Positions 1 through 9,666 of a stretch of DNA of 17,201 bases are shown one piece after another (position 1 is the first letter of the stretch; every line of letters starts with the position of its first letter). The notes beneath the pieces were generated by a model. It made no database searches, had not been told where the DNA came from, and worked only from the letters and a program-made list of their open reading frames with translations. The DNA lies in contig JAKOGH010000731.1 of NCBI GenBank assembly GCA_024811115.1, positions 1 to 17,201 on the forward strand, written 5' to 3'. Made by a program: the position numbers and the translations under genes. The stretch comes from Terana coerulea. Its lineage: Eukaryota; Basidiomycota; Agaricomycetes; Polyporales; Phanerochaetaceae.

Positions 1-1229
1 AGATGGTGAGCATCTTATCTCTTTTCGCTCATACGCTCTCCATGACTTTTGTTTGTTAGTAATAAACTCCATCTCATCACGTCCTGTGGTCACAAACCTC
101 AGTCTAGCACATCACAAGTTGGGAGATGAAGACGTTGTCGAGCTTTTTAATTGGCTCGTCTTGCCTGCGGGCAGGCGATACCGGTATCAGATCACGGAGA
201 TTGACTTGGGAAACAACCGCCTTGGCGATGAAGGTTTATCAGCTTTCAGTGCCTACCTGCGGAACAATACCAAACTCAGAAGCCTCATCCTCCAGAGGGT
301 GCGTTCACTAAGACGCTCGCATAGAGCAACTTACTAAATTTTCTCAGAACGAGTTTTTATGGGAACAGGACGTGCTGAAGGACTTCGTTACCGCTCTCAA
401 TACATCTCGCCTTGAGAGTCTCTCCTTAAACACCGCATCGCGCGGTGACGTGTTCGCACCTTACATACTACGCAACATCACATCTCCCCACCTAAAGACA
501 CTGCGCCTCTCCATGACCGGTCTCACCACCGACTCCGCTCAAACTATCGCCGACTTCATCTCCTCACCACGTTGCCGGCTGAATACCCTTACTCTCAATG
601 GCAACGCTCTGGGATACGACGGCGTCGTTGTCATCATTAATGCGATGAAACGGAACTACACGTTACACAAACTCGACTTCTTCGCGAACATCAACGGAAG
701 TCACGACGAGCGGGCATTGCATGCTGAGAAGAAGTCTCTGGAGGCGCGAAACGCAAGACTGCAGCATTCTGTAGCCAACGAGGCGCTGATTCTTCTCCAG
801 TGCTCTCGCGTTCTGCTCCTGCGTGGTAGCCGCCTCGACACCGATCCCGATGCCAGTACATCGCTACCTGTGGCCCCGACATTTTTCGGCCTACCAACAG
901 AGCTCAAGCAGCACATCTTAACCTTCATCGCCCCACATCTCTCCACCCCGCAATGCCTCCGTGTACTCAACTTCGCCTCGTTGACCTCGACGCTTCCGCA
1001 ACTCGCCGTAATACCTGGCGCGGGCTGCCTTCCAGACCCGTCTGCGTTTCCCTTCGGTTTGTCCAGCGGCCCGAGGAGCCCGTGCGAGAACGGTGTATGC
1101 ATGGGCGCGGCGAACAGCCTGCTCTGCAAGCGGGAGAACCGTAGAGCGGATTGGCTGGCGGCTGTGGGGTGTGAAGTCCCTGACCACGACGTCGTTGAGC
1201 TGGCCGACATGACAAGCAAGCTTGTTTAA
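1..1229 (+). CDS. Leucine-rich-repeat (ribonuclease-inhibitor-like) protein, 5' end missing
   Basis: The gene enters from the left edge. An intron at 6-59 (GTGAG...GTTAG) and another at 299-347 (GTGCGT, branch TTACTAA, TTCTCAG) join exons 1-5, 60-298 and 348-1229 in one frame ending at TAA 1227-1229, giving about 375 visible residues. The N-terminal half shows repeated LRR cores: ITEIDLGNNRLGDEGL, KLRSLILQRNEF, LKTLRLSMTGL, LNTLTLNGNALGYDGV and LHKLDFF. These have the long spacing and L-x-L-x-x-N-x-L pattern of ribonuclease-inhibitor/RanGAP-type repeats, which bind proteins. After an Arg/Glu-rich helix comes FFGLPTELKQHILTFI, resembling a weak F-box-like or helical segment, then a tail with several cysteines. 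No signal peptide or membrane segment is visible in this part. The partner and function are unknown. The next gene converges on it. The LRR call is firm; the F-box-like reading is only a resemblance. Confidence 0.8.
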
Positions 1230-1719
1230 GGTTTGTTCTGTTCCGTTTGGGCCATCTAGAGGTGGAAGGTGTTAAAGCCATAGTAATAAAGCCATCGATA
1301 CGATCACTCACTGCGCATATCCTCGCCTCTACCTGGATTCGAGCGTCTACGGACGTACTGGATATTAGGATGGGGCTCCGCGCTGTTCGTTCATCGCGAG
1401 TTGCTTGGGTGTCATTTACGCCATATTCTACCTGTATATGGTTCAGCGGTAGCGGGATAGGGGGGCGCATTAGTGTTCTGGGCTATTGACGGTCATTTCG
1501 TAGCTTCAAGTCGAATCTTGACTTGCCAGAATCATATGCATTTGTGGTGGAGTCTATTGGGGATCATCCGGAAGCATTATGGCTCAGTGCAGCGCTGTTC
1601 AATCTGATACGATGGGCATATCTCTAGCCCTGCCAGCTCTAAGTGAACAAAAATCTAATGGTGATACATGCCCTAAGAATCTTACACAATCAGCCCTAAC
1701 GGTGCAGTGGAAGATGGAG
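1230..1719. other. Intergenic region between convergent genes
   Basis: The stretch lies between the stop of the LRR gene and the stop of the oxidoreductase gene and should hold both 3' untranslated regions. The open frames here (for example 1247-1489) have no recognisable protein pattern. I see no repeat or RNA gene in it. Confidence 0.5.
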
Positions 1720-3715
1720 TTAACTGGTGTCCATAAATGTCTGGGTAGCCACAAGTAAAGCGAATATACTCAACAAGCCCAATAAGCCCAATGTCGACCA
1801 ATTCCATGAACCTGGTGCAACATACACCCACATCTTCACAACGGCTCCCACTTTATCACCAACATAGACCTGCTTGTCGCTCGTCGGCGAAAGGCCACGC
1901 ATGGCGACGGTGTACCAAGCCATCTCCGCGCCTGCTCCTATCAACCTGGGGAACTGCGGTCTGAACGATGGCGGCATCAGGTACCAGAGTAGCCGAACAA
2001 TACGTCCCATGTAATGTTCAGCCAGGTCGGTCAATGAGGTCGGGGCTGTCTGGGCAGCATTGACGTCCCATGGCATGCGTCCCAAGGAGCTGGGGAATCA
2101 GTTAGGTTATTCTTGTTGGTCGAGTGCCCATTCGCTTGGGAAGACGGCCGTAGCAGCAACTTCGGAAGATGGGGGTAGAGCACAGATAGTCGACCCACAC
2201 CAAGCATATCTGCATGTTCCTGCTCCAAAGCCGATCGTAGTAGTTCGGGTGAACCAAGTCCGCCGGTTAACAATATCAATGGGCGAATCAGAGTCGGGTC
2301 CTCCTGGTTCATTTTCCGGAGTTCTCTCAACGCCTTCTGGGAGAAGCGGGAAAACAGAGCTTGACGCGGGGATCCTTGACCTTGCGAATGTTTCATGAAT
2401 GCTGGAATAAGGGTGTGAGTGTCTAGGCTTGGGTTAAGACTCGATGCACACACCTGGATTCTCATAGTTCCCTCCACTAACCTCAATGAAGTCTACTGTT
2501 CTCCAAGTCGCTATGTCCCGCACGTGCTGTAAGACCCGCTCTTCGTTAGAAGTGAATTCGAGTGTTTGATCTGTCTCACTGGGCCGATGGGGGATGCGCT
2601 TGAACGTAGTCAGCTGCGTTCAACTTGACGCCCACGGCAAAATCGAGGGAACAGCTGCACGGATAGATGACACGATGCGCGAAAGGAATTGTAAGGGGTT
2701 GTTAACGGCTGAATAATCGTCCATTCGGCAGTTGGACTACAGACGAAGACAGCTCAGTTTCAAGCCGTAGGTCAATGCGCGGGAGAGGATTTACTGCAGG
2801 CGATATAAATTCAGCGATCAAATCTAAGGCGAAGTCAATGGGTATAAGAAGCGAATGAAGGTAATGCCATAGAGGTGCTTGACTAGGAAAAAACTCACAC
2901 CCGTGCCCAGCATGTAACTCGACCCCGTCAAATCCACTTTCCAAGGCTAGTCGGGCTCCTCGTACAAATGCATCGACGACATCGTCAATGTCCGCAGTGG
3001 ACATTTCCACTGGCGTCTGAAACATAAGTCTCGACAGCATGCCGGAGAAGGATGCAGCGTGCCCGCTGCTGGAGTCCAAGTCCAACCTCATCGGACTTGG
3101 CGCTTTCGGAGAGACGAACGGCCATCTTCCACCCAGGATATTTGCGGACTGTCTACCGGCGTGGGAAACCTGCATTATAGCGAGGGGACTTCCATTGTAG
3201 TTAGGGCCGCAGGTTGCGCCGTGCATTGCTTGAGCCAAAGCCTTGAAGGGTCTTAGTGTTGCTGGGGTGAGCACGGCTGGGACAGTAATATCTCTTCCTA
3301 GCGACAGGTGGTCTGTGGCGACTTGGACATTTCCTGTCATAATCATGCCCCAATTCCCTTGTGCCCACGATGAGTACAGCGAGATGTGGCTGATATTGGG
3401 GGCCCGCCGAAAATAACAGACATGTGCTCATACATAGCGACCTAGACGTGGTTTCATATGAGAGAAAGCGACGAGTCATTAGACAGTTCCCATACCTTCA
3501 CAAGCCTGTTTTTGAGGGCTTTGCCGCAAGGCAATGTCACGGGCGACCCAATGAGGTTTTCGGTGCGCCCCTCAACTCGGTTTCCATCATGCGTTTCGCT
3601 AACGTCGTAGTTAGGCAATCATTCGAGCACGAGAGGCGTGGGTCTTGCTACGACAGCGGAGAGAAATGGCTTACTTGCTCTCATAACCAATGTTCTGTCC
3701 ATTGCTCTGAGTCAT
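1720..3715 (-). CDS. Old Yellow Enzyme-type NADH:flavin oxidoreductase with C-terminal membrane segment; frame broken by three indels
   Basis: The family comprises FMN-dependent TIM-barrel ene-reductases using NAD(P)H. Predicted exons on the minus strand: 3715-3675 (ATG), 3598-3496, 3441-2899, 2823-2795, 2736-2454, 2401-2146 and 2089-1720. Every junction keeps phase; five introns have good donors, but the last has a weak GTCTTC donor. Family motifs appear in order: KNRLVK|VAMYEH, FGGPP, SLYSSWAQGNWGMIMTGNVQ, MQVSHAGRQS, GFDGVELHAGHG|YLIAEF with the His pair of the active site, NCRMDDYSAV, VGVKLNAADY, FIEVSGGNYENP, LILLTGGLGS, ADMLGVGRLS, then IGAGAEMAWYTV. A hydrophobic segment near the end (STLGLLGLLSIFALLVAT) suggests membrane anchoring. 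Length is about 540 residues. One base appears missing in the C run at 3398-3402, one is missing near 2645, and one is extra in the C run at 2589-2593. There is no in-frame nonsense codon elsewhere. This could be a recent pseudogene or sequence error. Confidence 0.88.
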
Positions 3716-6300
3716 CTGGCGTTCATGAATCGGCGCAGGTAAGTACTACGGGCGGTGATGGTCAGCCACCACAAGTTCACCAAAGGGTCGTGAACAGCGG
3801 CAGTCGCGGGCAAGTCGTGATCCGAAAAAGTTCCTCTGGTAATGCTTCGGCGGTAGCCGAGCGCCACAAGGCAATCGGATTGATCCGAAGCACCGTGCAG
3901 GGTTAGGGCTGTACTGCCATCGTCAAGCGCCCAATTCTCCTTCATTCCGCCGCATACCTGCTGGCGGAGTGAAGGCGTACTGGGGCTACCGAATATATGG
4001 ATTGCAACAGGATACTATCCGGTGAGCATACCACTCAAATGGATAGCCATGCTACCTGGCTGACTACACCATACTTCCACTGTCAATTTTGCAGCCCAAC
4101 GCGTATGAGATGAACACAACTCCATTGTCTTAATGCGCAAGTCAGCTCTTGCTCACATTCCGGCTCACGCCTGCGCTCAAGGCTCCATCTCTGTCACGGA
4201 ACGGAGAAACACCAGCATGTGAGACCCTGCTCTAATGCATCAGCTGACGGGCCAAAACAGCGCTACCAGTCATCATGCGTACTCATCCTGTCATCCAGTG
4301 CTCGGTCTGTGAAGATGTCCTCTATCTGTCCATTAGATGGTGGTGCAGAAGTACTCAAGGATGATTTCAAGGAGCCGTGTTTGGATCAATGCAGCTTGGG
4401 CCCAGTGTCATGAACTTCTGAGCGTCTCTAGGGTATTCTTTTCATTTTCATTGTCTTCCACCCTATCTATTGTTCTTTCATCAATACTCGTGGTTTCCGC
4501 ATGTTTCTCTATTGTTTTGGATTGCTCTAGTACATACACGAGGATACCGAGTGGTACTGTACAGTTTAGGACTATATATGTATAAGTAGCTACCATTTGC
4601 AACAGAAAGCCAGTTTCGAGCTAGTCTGTTCCCCAGCTAGTTACTCGGAGACTGCACCACTATTTCCGTCCCCAGTTGAGAGCGTCGCATTTGGTACAGT
4701 TGTACTAGTTGTTGTTGACATCCAGCGTGTGGCAATGTATAATCATTTGATGACTGGCCCAAATGGGGTCGTGTTTAGTAAGTTATACTGAGAGGAATCA
4801 ACACAGGTGCTGACGCATCAACTTTCAAACAGATTGGCCGTAGAGGAAAGGGCAAAAAATGCAACAGTCAGTAGCAGTTGTCACTACAAGATAGTGTTGG
4901 TGGTCATCATGGAGCTAGTCATTGGCACTGGCATAGACATATACAAGACGGCTTTGGCAACATTTTAGGACAGGTTCAGGAGGACATCATCGCCAGCGCC
5001 AGTTCACTTGTTTTCATGACAAAGACCCTCAGGATACACCTCAAATAGGCCCACTGGGATATTGGTTCGTCATGAGCTGCACTGTCTCAGTATTCTTCTT
5101 GAGGATTCCTTTCAAATGTCTAACTGAGGCGCTTGGTCTGATCAATGCTCCAGAACACCTTCCTATGCCTTATCATCACTTGCCTCGGTCTTGGCCCTTG
5201 GTCCTCGGTCACACAAGTAGCGCACATACACACTGCCATTAGCGTACCAACAGTTTGAGTGAAGTACCAGAATGCCAAGAGGCATTGCTCCTATTAAATT
5301 AACTGGTGAGCGACGCATAGCCACCAGAGCTTCTGAGTGGCCACGTTGAGTTTATAAATCGCAGAGTCTTCGCAGGTATTAGGTTTCTGGTAGGACAGGA
5401 TCGAGGCCAGTCCACTATGGCTCGCGTTCTAGAGTTTGGCGTGCAAAATATCATGTATGTGCACACTTTTTCCATGTAGATTGTGGCTCTAAATGCTTCA
5501 GGAACATCATAAGAGCATCGTGCATTAGCAAGCACTACAGTCAGGCTTGATGGAAGGTGTCTTGACTGAGGCTGCCACCGAACCATCATCAAATGCACTA
5601 TGAAGTAGGCATCATGTGGAGATTGGGCATCAGCGTGGTCACTGGTACATCTTATTACATATGGAGCAAAATAACTCTGCCGAAGTTTCAAAGCCGCCAT
5701 ATTCCCAAATTGCAGACCCTAGAAATAACAGCCTCTAGTGCTAGACGGAGTGATGAAGCAGATCTGGTAGTCTGATGTGAGTATGTTTAGGGGTCTAGCA
5801 AGGTAAATACACAATAGCAAGCATAATCTGGGCAGCGCTGACAGTGAAAGTTTTGGGGCTTCAGGTCATGAACAAGATGCCAAGCTGGCTTGCGCACATG
5901 CAACCCTTCAGTCTCAGAAACCATGGCACAGGAATACGGCCCTAAGAACCATGACTCACCTGCTTACTTCAAATCTCCAAAGGCATTTCAACAACCTCTC
6001 AAGTGCAAGGACATATACAACGCCGGGGTGTGAATGTGTACAGCTTTGTTACGCATGCAAGAACTCTGCGAATGTAACTGTTAGCTAGCGAGAGCGGTAG
6101 CCGAACATTTTCAGACACATTTATGGAAACAATATCCATTACTAACTCATCTTTACAGTGAAGACCCTTGGACTCTGCGAGTCAAATTGAGACAATGGAC
6201 TTGAAACACCCGCCCTGCTGTATGCAAGCAGATAAATCCTGATCACAAGCTCCAGCTCTGTTTCATAGCTGCCGCTCATAAACAGTGTGGGGGAGGGAAC
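3716..6300. other. Long stretch without a recognisable gene
   Basis: About 2.6 kb upstream of the oxidoreductase start. Open frames on both strands (for example minus 3712-3945, plus 4337-4585, minus 5299-5700) are short and show no domain pattern, and I could not extend any of them by splicing into a sensible protein. A TATA-like run (ACTATATATGTATAAG, near 4570) is present but leads to no clear gene. The promoter of the secreted-protein gene should lie near the right end. The rest may be decayed transposon or gene sequence, which cannot be settled by eye. Confidence 0.4.
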
Positions 6301-6357
6301 TAGCCACTTCCACCTTAACAGAACATCATCCCAGCTGTACTCAAGAAGCGCCAATAA

Positions 6358-6411
6358 GTGAGTCTTCTTTTGTCCATAACTGTGTAGTTGTGTTTCTCCC
6401 TTGCTTTACAG
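6358..6411 (+). other. Intron that splits the start codon (A|TG)
   Basis: The donor is AAGTGAGTC with GT at 6358, and the acceptor is TTGCTTTACAG ending at 6411. The unspliced sequence has GTG where the leader begins; splicing gives AATAATGAAGTTT, a proper ATG directly before the signal peptide. The length of 54 bases matches the other introns in the window. The donor and acceptor are seen directly; use of the intron is inferred. Confidence 0.7.
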
Positions 6412-6529
6412 TGAAGTTTGCTACAATTCTCTTCGTTCTTACTGCTGCCGCCGCTGTTCAAGCTGCTATTGTCGAGTTCTTCACCAACCAGCAGTGCGAC
6501 TCTGCCCAGGATACGTATGAGGGTAGATG

Positions 6530-6534
6530 CAACT
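6530..6534. repeat. Left target-site duplication (CAACT)
   Basis: CAACT directly precedes the LTR start TGTTAC and recurs at 7109-7113. Removing one copy plus the LTR restores the host reading frame (TGC AAC TTT TCG ATG). Confidence 0.65.
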
Positions 6535-7108
6535 TGTTACAAATTTCCCTCAGCGCTAGTCTACAGCGCTTAGAGTGTAACATCAAGTTATGGAACATGT
6601 CACCAAGTTGTCACACAGCGTTACAAGACACTAGATCAGTTTGCCATGTGCTTATCACATGGACATCAGGGATAGGCCTTATACGGACATAGAATCTAGG
6701 ACTCTGGTCTGGAACTGTTTTGGACTATGACCTCAGTATGATGTCAGTATGACATCATGGACTGGTAGTGTATAGTAGCTCAATTAGGACATCTAGATAG
6801 TGTTGATGTTAGCATGATAGCTAGGTCAGATCTGATAAGGGAGTTAGAGCGTTGGTATGCTCTGGGGCCTTAGTCAGACATCACCTGACTGTATCAGTCA
6901 GCATATGGTATTGGAGGTCTTAGATAGTGTCTGGGGTCCCTCTATACATGTATATAAGGAGGCTGGTCTGTGGGCTAAACCTCTAGACTCAACAACATCG
7001 TTGATTCAGATCCACTCTACTAGCTCTACTCAAGTCCCTCTGCTTTCCCACCTCTTTCAAGTCATTCCAGCAGGTGAGTATTGTAGTTTTGTGATACAAC
7101 TACTGCTA
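6535..7108 (+). mobile_element. Solo LTR of a retrotransposon
   Basis: The 574-base block begins TGTTAC, is flanked by CAACT on both sides and sits inside the coding exon of the secreted-protein gene. It contains a TATA box (TATATAAG, 6951-6958) about two-thirds along, followed by a pyrimidine-rich stretch (7021-7065), as expected of U3-R-U5. No gag or pol coding and no second LTR copy were found, so it is a solo LTR left by recombination between two LTRs. The right end reads GCTA before CAACT, so the usual terminal CA is either lost or overlaps the CA of the duplication. The superfamily (copia or gypsy) cannot be told from the LTR alone. Orientation follows the TATA box. Confidence 0.72.
6951..6958 (+). 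promoter_or_regulatory. TATA box inside the LTR
   Basis: TATATAAG is followed by a GA/CT-rich leader. Its position within the solo LTR fits a U3 promoter. It reads toward the 3' half of the broken secreted-protein gene and could drive transcription there. Confidence 0.5.
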
Positions 7109-7113
7109 CAACT
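7109..7113. repeat. Right target-site duplication (CAACT)
   Basis: Second copy of the 5-base duplication. The host exon resumes here (AAC TTT TCG ATG, 7110-7121) and ends at the GTACGC donor at 7122. Confidence 0.65.
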
Positions 7114-7341
7114 TTTCGATGGTACGCTTTGAGCATTCTTTACTGCTTAATAATATAGGTGCTTACGATGGGTGTGCAAGACTTCGGCGCGATCCGGTTC
7201 AGCAACATTGGAAGTAGCCAGCACGTTACTACACACAGCCAGGATAGCTGCACCTCGGCATTGCAGGGCAGCCAAGGCTATGGGCCGGCTTGCTAGCTTC
7301 AAGGCAAGACTAAGCTTCGCTCTGCTTGGGTTTTCTGCTAA

Positions 7342-8850
7342 ATGCTGGAAGCACAGGGTTGAAAGAGTGTTGAAGGTCCTGTTCAAGTTGTAACTGTATG
7401 ATCAACTAGCCTGTGATATACTACCCAATCCTTCATTGACATCAGGGGACTGTGGCTGTGGCATGCTTGTAAGGGAAACACCGCACTGAGGCATGATGTC
7501 GATTTCAGCCACTGGTTGCGAGATGACAAGTTCGAGTGCCGCTGTCTGTGCAAGATTTGGCTTCGACTGCTACTGAGCGCCACAAAGCTGGACAGTTAAT
7601 CCAAGTTGCCCCATATGGAGCTGTGCTATAGTGACAACAGGAAGCGCACATTCTTTCTCTCCATCACTCATTTTCTCTCCCTTTTGAGAGGCACTCTAAT
7701 ACAAATAGTATGTGACTAAGAGCTGCTCAGCCACTTGAAGATTTGCTCAGGTGGACTCTTCTCAGCTTTTTTGAGCGCTGAGTCATTGGTTTGCTTTAAA
7801 AGCTGCCAGTGCCACGTATGCTCGTTGCTAATAAAGACATATGGTGTGAGCACTCACTAAGGAAAAAGCTATGTACAAGGCCGGAAATTATTTAGTAAGC
7901 CTAACTGCCGCGAAGCTTACATTCACTGACTATTAAAGGCATGCCTCAGCCATTCACAGTCCATCCCTCGCTTTCAGAGCCATTGTGCAATAACTTGGCA
8001 GCAAGGATTGACCAAGCAACGTCTGCCACAACTATCACCCACTGCTCAGATGGGTACTAACTCAATAGAATCCACTTCATACGACAAGCCGGTGGCGGTT
8101 AGTACCTAGCATATTTTCCGACCTTGGCCAAATTTGAAAGGTTGTCCAGATTGGAAACACCGAGTTGGTCTTCGAACATCTCTGCGGCAATTCATTGACG
8201 CTTCTCCGACATTCCCATTGGCCACGCGAGGCATTTTTGCTACCTGTCCAGCAAGTGTTCTGTCTCACCCACAGCCAAGGCATGCAAGTGGTGCTTTTGT
8301 TCTGATGCACCAGCTGTTCATCAGCATGAGGCTACCAACTGCCCACCTCTTCAGGCTGGCCGCCAGCCTCGAAGCGCTTGTTTTTGGCAACATGGCTTGT
8401 TTGGGCCAAATTGCGTGGTCAAGCCTTCTAATTCGCGAGTGAAGCGAGCCTTTATCTGCTTTTGACTCCTGGTGAGGGAAGGGCCTATGGGCGCTTCTAT
8501 GTTGTATCACGGTGCCTATGTATTTCGAACTGTCCACCAGGAAACTGAGGAAAGCTCTCACACATTCATTTGAGGCATATTGGTTGTAGTGTAAAATGAT
8601 AGCCAGCTAGAAAAGGAGCATTCTGATGGCTCTCAGGTCTCATTTTCCCTACATCTGGACGAATGAGGGTGTACAAGCAGTTTCTCCCCTGGCCATGTAC
8701 ATTGGCGCTCGTGAATTTGAACATAGCCAGGCTTGGGCCAGACAGATGTCGGGATGACTTTTTGCGAGCACTCCCACGGCCTACTGCGTTTCTATATTCG
8801 TATTTTGGTGTATTTAGCACACGTTGAACGTGGTCAAACGAGGCTAACCT
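7342..8850. other. Stretch without a recognisable gene
   Basis: About 1.5 kb downstream of the broken secreted-protein gene. Short open frames on both strands (for example plus 8134-8442, minus 8265-8561 and minus 8566-8898) overlap one another and show no family pattern. I see no clear repeat or terminal inverted repeat that would define an element. Confidence 0.4.
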
Positions 8851-8859
8851 TCTCACAGG

Positions 8860-8867
8860 TATAAATA
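8860..8867 (+). promoter_or_regulatory. TATA box with CT-rich leader, no clear gene behind it
   Basis: TATAAATA is followed about 30 bases later by a CT-rich tract (8897-8950), the usual look of a strong fungal promoter and 5' leader. The first ATG (8985) opens only a 17-codon frame of mostly Thr codons. Either the gene is decayed, its first exon is very short, or this is the U3 of an unrecognised LTR. Confidence 0.4.
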
Positions 8868-9008
8868 CAGGGTTGAATCTGCCCAGTTGACCTAACATCC
8901 TCTCAACCGCTCACGTTCACCTCTTCTTTCCTGGCTTCCCTCTTGACCTCACCACTGCTGTCCTGTTCAACACGTGCAGCAGCAATGACCACCCCAACCG
9001 CCATCCCG

Positions 9009-9026
9009 ACCACCACCACCACCACC
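9009..9026 (+). repeat. (ACC)6 microsatellite
   Basis: Six uninterrupted ACC units. Read on plus they encode Thr in the 17-codon frame starting at 8985. Read on minus (GGT) they give a Val-rich hydrophobic run in the open frame 9103-8903. Confidence 0.8.
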
Positions 9027-9666
9027 ACGGCAATATAAACACACATAGCACTGCTGTCATTGTTACCTTGTCTCCTAAGCAGCAGGCTTATCAACAGTGC
9101 CACTTTCCCTCAGTATGGCACAACTGCCATGGAAAGTAGATGCAGATGAGTCTTCCTTTACCATGGTTGTGTGTGAATGCGAATTCATCTGTTGCAGCAG
9201 ACCAACCATCCACTGTGCCGGCAGGTCCCCTGGTCCCTCTGAGGTGCTACTGGCTAGCCTCTGTCTATTCTCGACATCCTCCTGGCTTTAGCAACTCTGA
9301 CCATCTGATATCTTGGGGTTGATGCACTGGCTATCGTGCCGCTGTCATGACACTCATTCACTCGGATCAGGCACTGAACCCTGAGACTCTTGGTGATGAC
9401 AGAGTAGTGCCCTATTAAAGACTTGAGCTTGGTCATGGCACCTCGCGCCCCTTCCGATGTACTCCTGGTCCTAAGAGCATGTCTAATGAGGCCTACGTAA
9501 TAGGCGTTGCTATTGGAATTTATTGTTTTACCATGCATGAACACTCTTCCATTCCTTCTTTCCTTTCCTGGACACTGCACTGGTTGCGCAAGCACCTGAT
9601 GTAATCCTATACAGTAGCTTAGTCAGCCACCTCGCGACACCAGCTCGTTGGCTCCATTCTCAGCGC

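Larger units (their letters stand above)
6357..7341 (+). pseudogene. Small secreted cysteine-containing protein, split by an LTR insertion and with an internal TAG
   Basis: Splicing out 6358-6411 (GTGAGT...TTTACAG) joins A6357 to TG6412-6413 and creates the ATG. The protein then begins with the signal peptide MKFATILFVLTAAAAVQAA, followed by IVEFFTNQQC and TYEGRC. The frame runs into the LTR at 6535. Beyond the right target-site copy the coding sequence resumes (AACTTTTCGATG), is followed by a 37-base intron at 7122-7158, and continues from 7159 in the same phase: VQDFGAIRFSNIGSSQ, SQDSCTSALQ, GYGPAC, then TAG at 7294-7296, LQGKTKLRSAWVFC and TAA at 7339-7341. The layout (leader, about 90 mature residues, spaced Cys, final Cys) resembles small secreted proteins common in basidiomycetes. 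Its role is unknown; extracellular location is inferred. TAG is one base from TGG (Trp). The gene is almost certainly dead, because the LTR interrupts its coding exon. Confidence 0.78.

Noticed and set aside
701..1470. Long minus-strand frames opposite the LRR gene
   Set aside because: They are antisense shadows of a GC-rich coding exon with clear LRR coding on the plus strand.
3442..3444. In-frame TAG before the VAMYEH motif of the oxidoreductase
   Set aside because: It is the acceptor TAG of the intron 3495-3442; splicing gives KNRLVK|VAMYEH without a stop.
3712..3945. Minus-strand open frame overlapping the oxidoreductase start
   Set aside because: It overlaps the first coding exon in another frame and matches no family I recognise.
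5299..5700. Minus-strand open frame of 133 codons
   Set aside because: It has no signal peptide, membrane segment or family motif, it could not be extended by splicing, and its amino-acid composition looks like a chance frame.
6411..6413. GTG as a mutated or alternative start codon of the secreted protein
   Set aside because: Splicing of the leader intron supplies the A of a normal ATG, so neither a mutation nor a non-ATG start is required.
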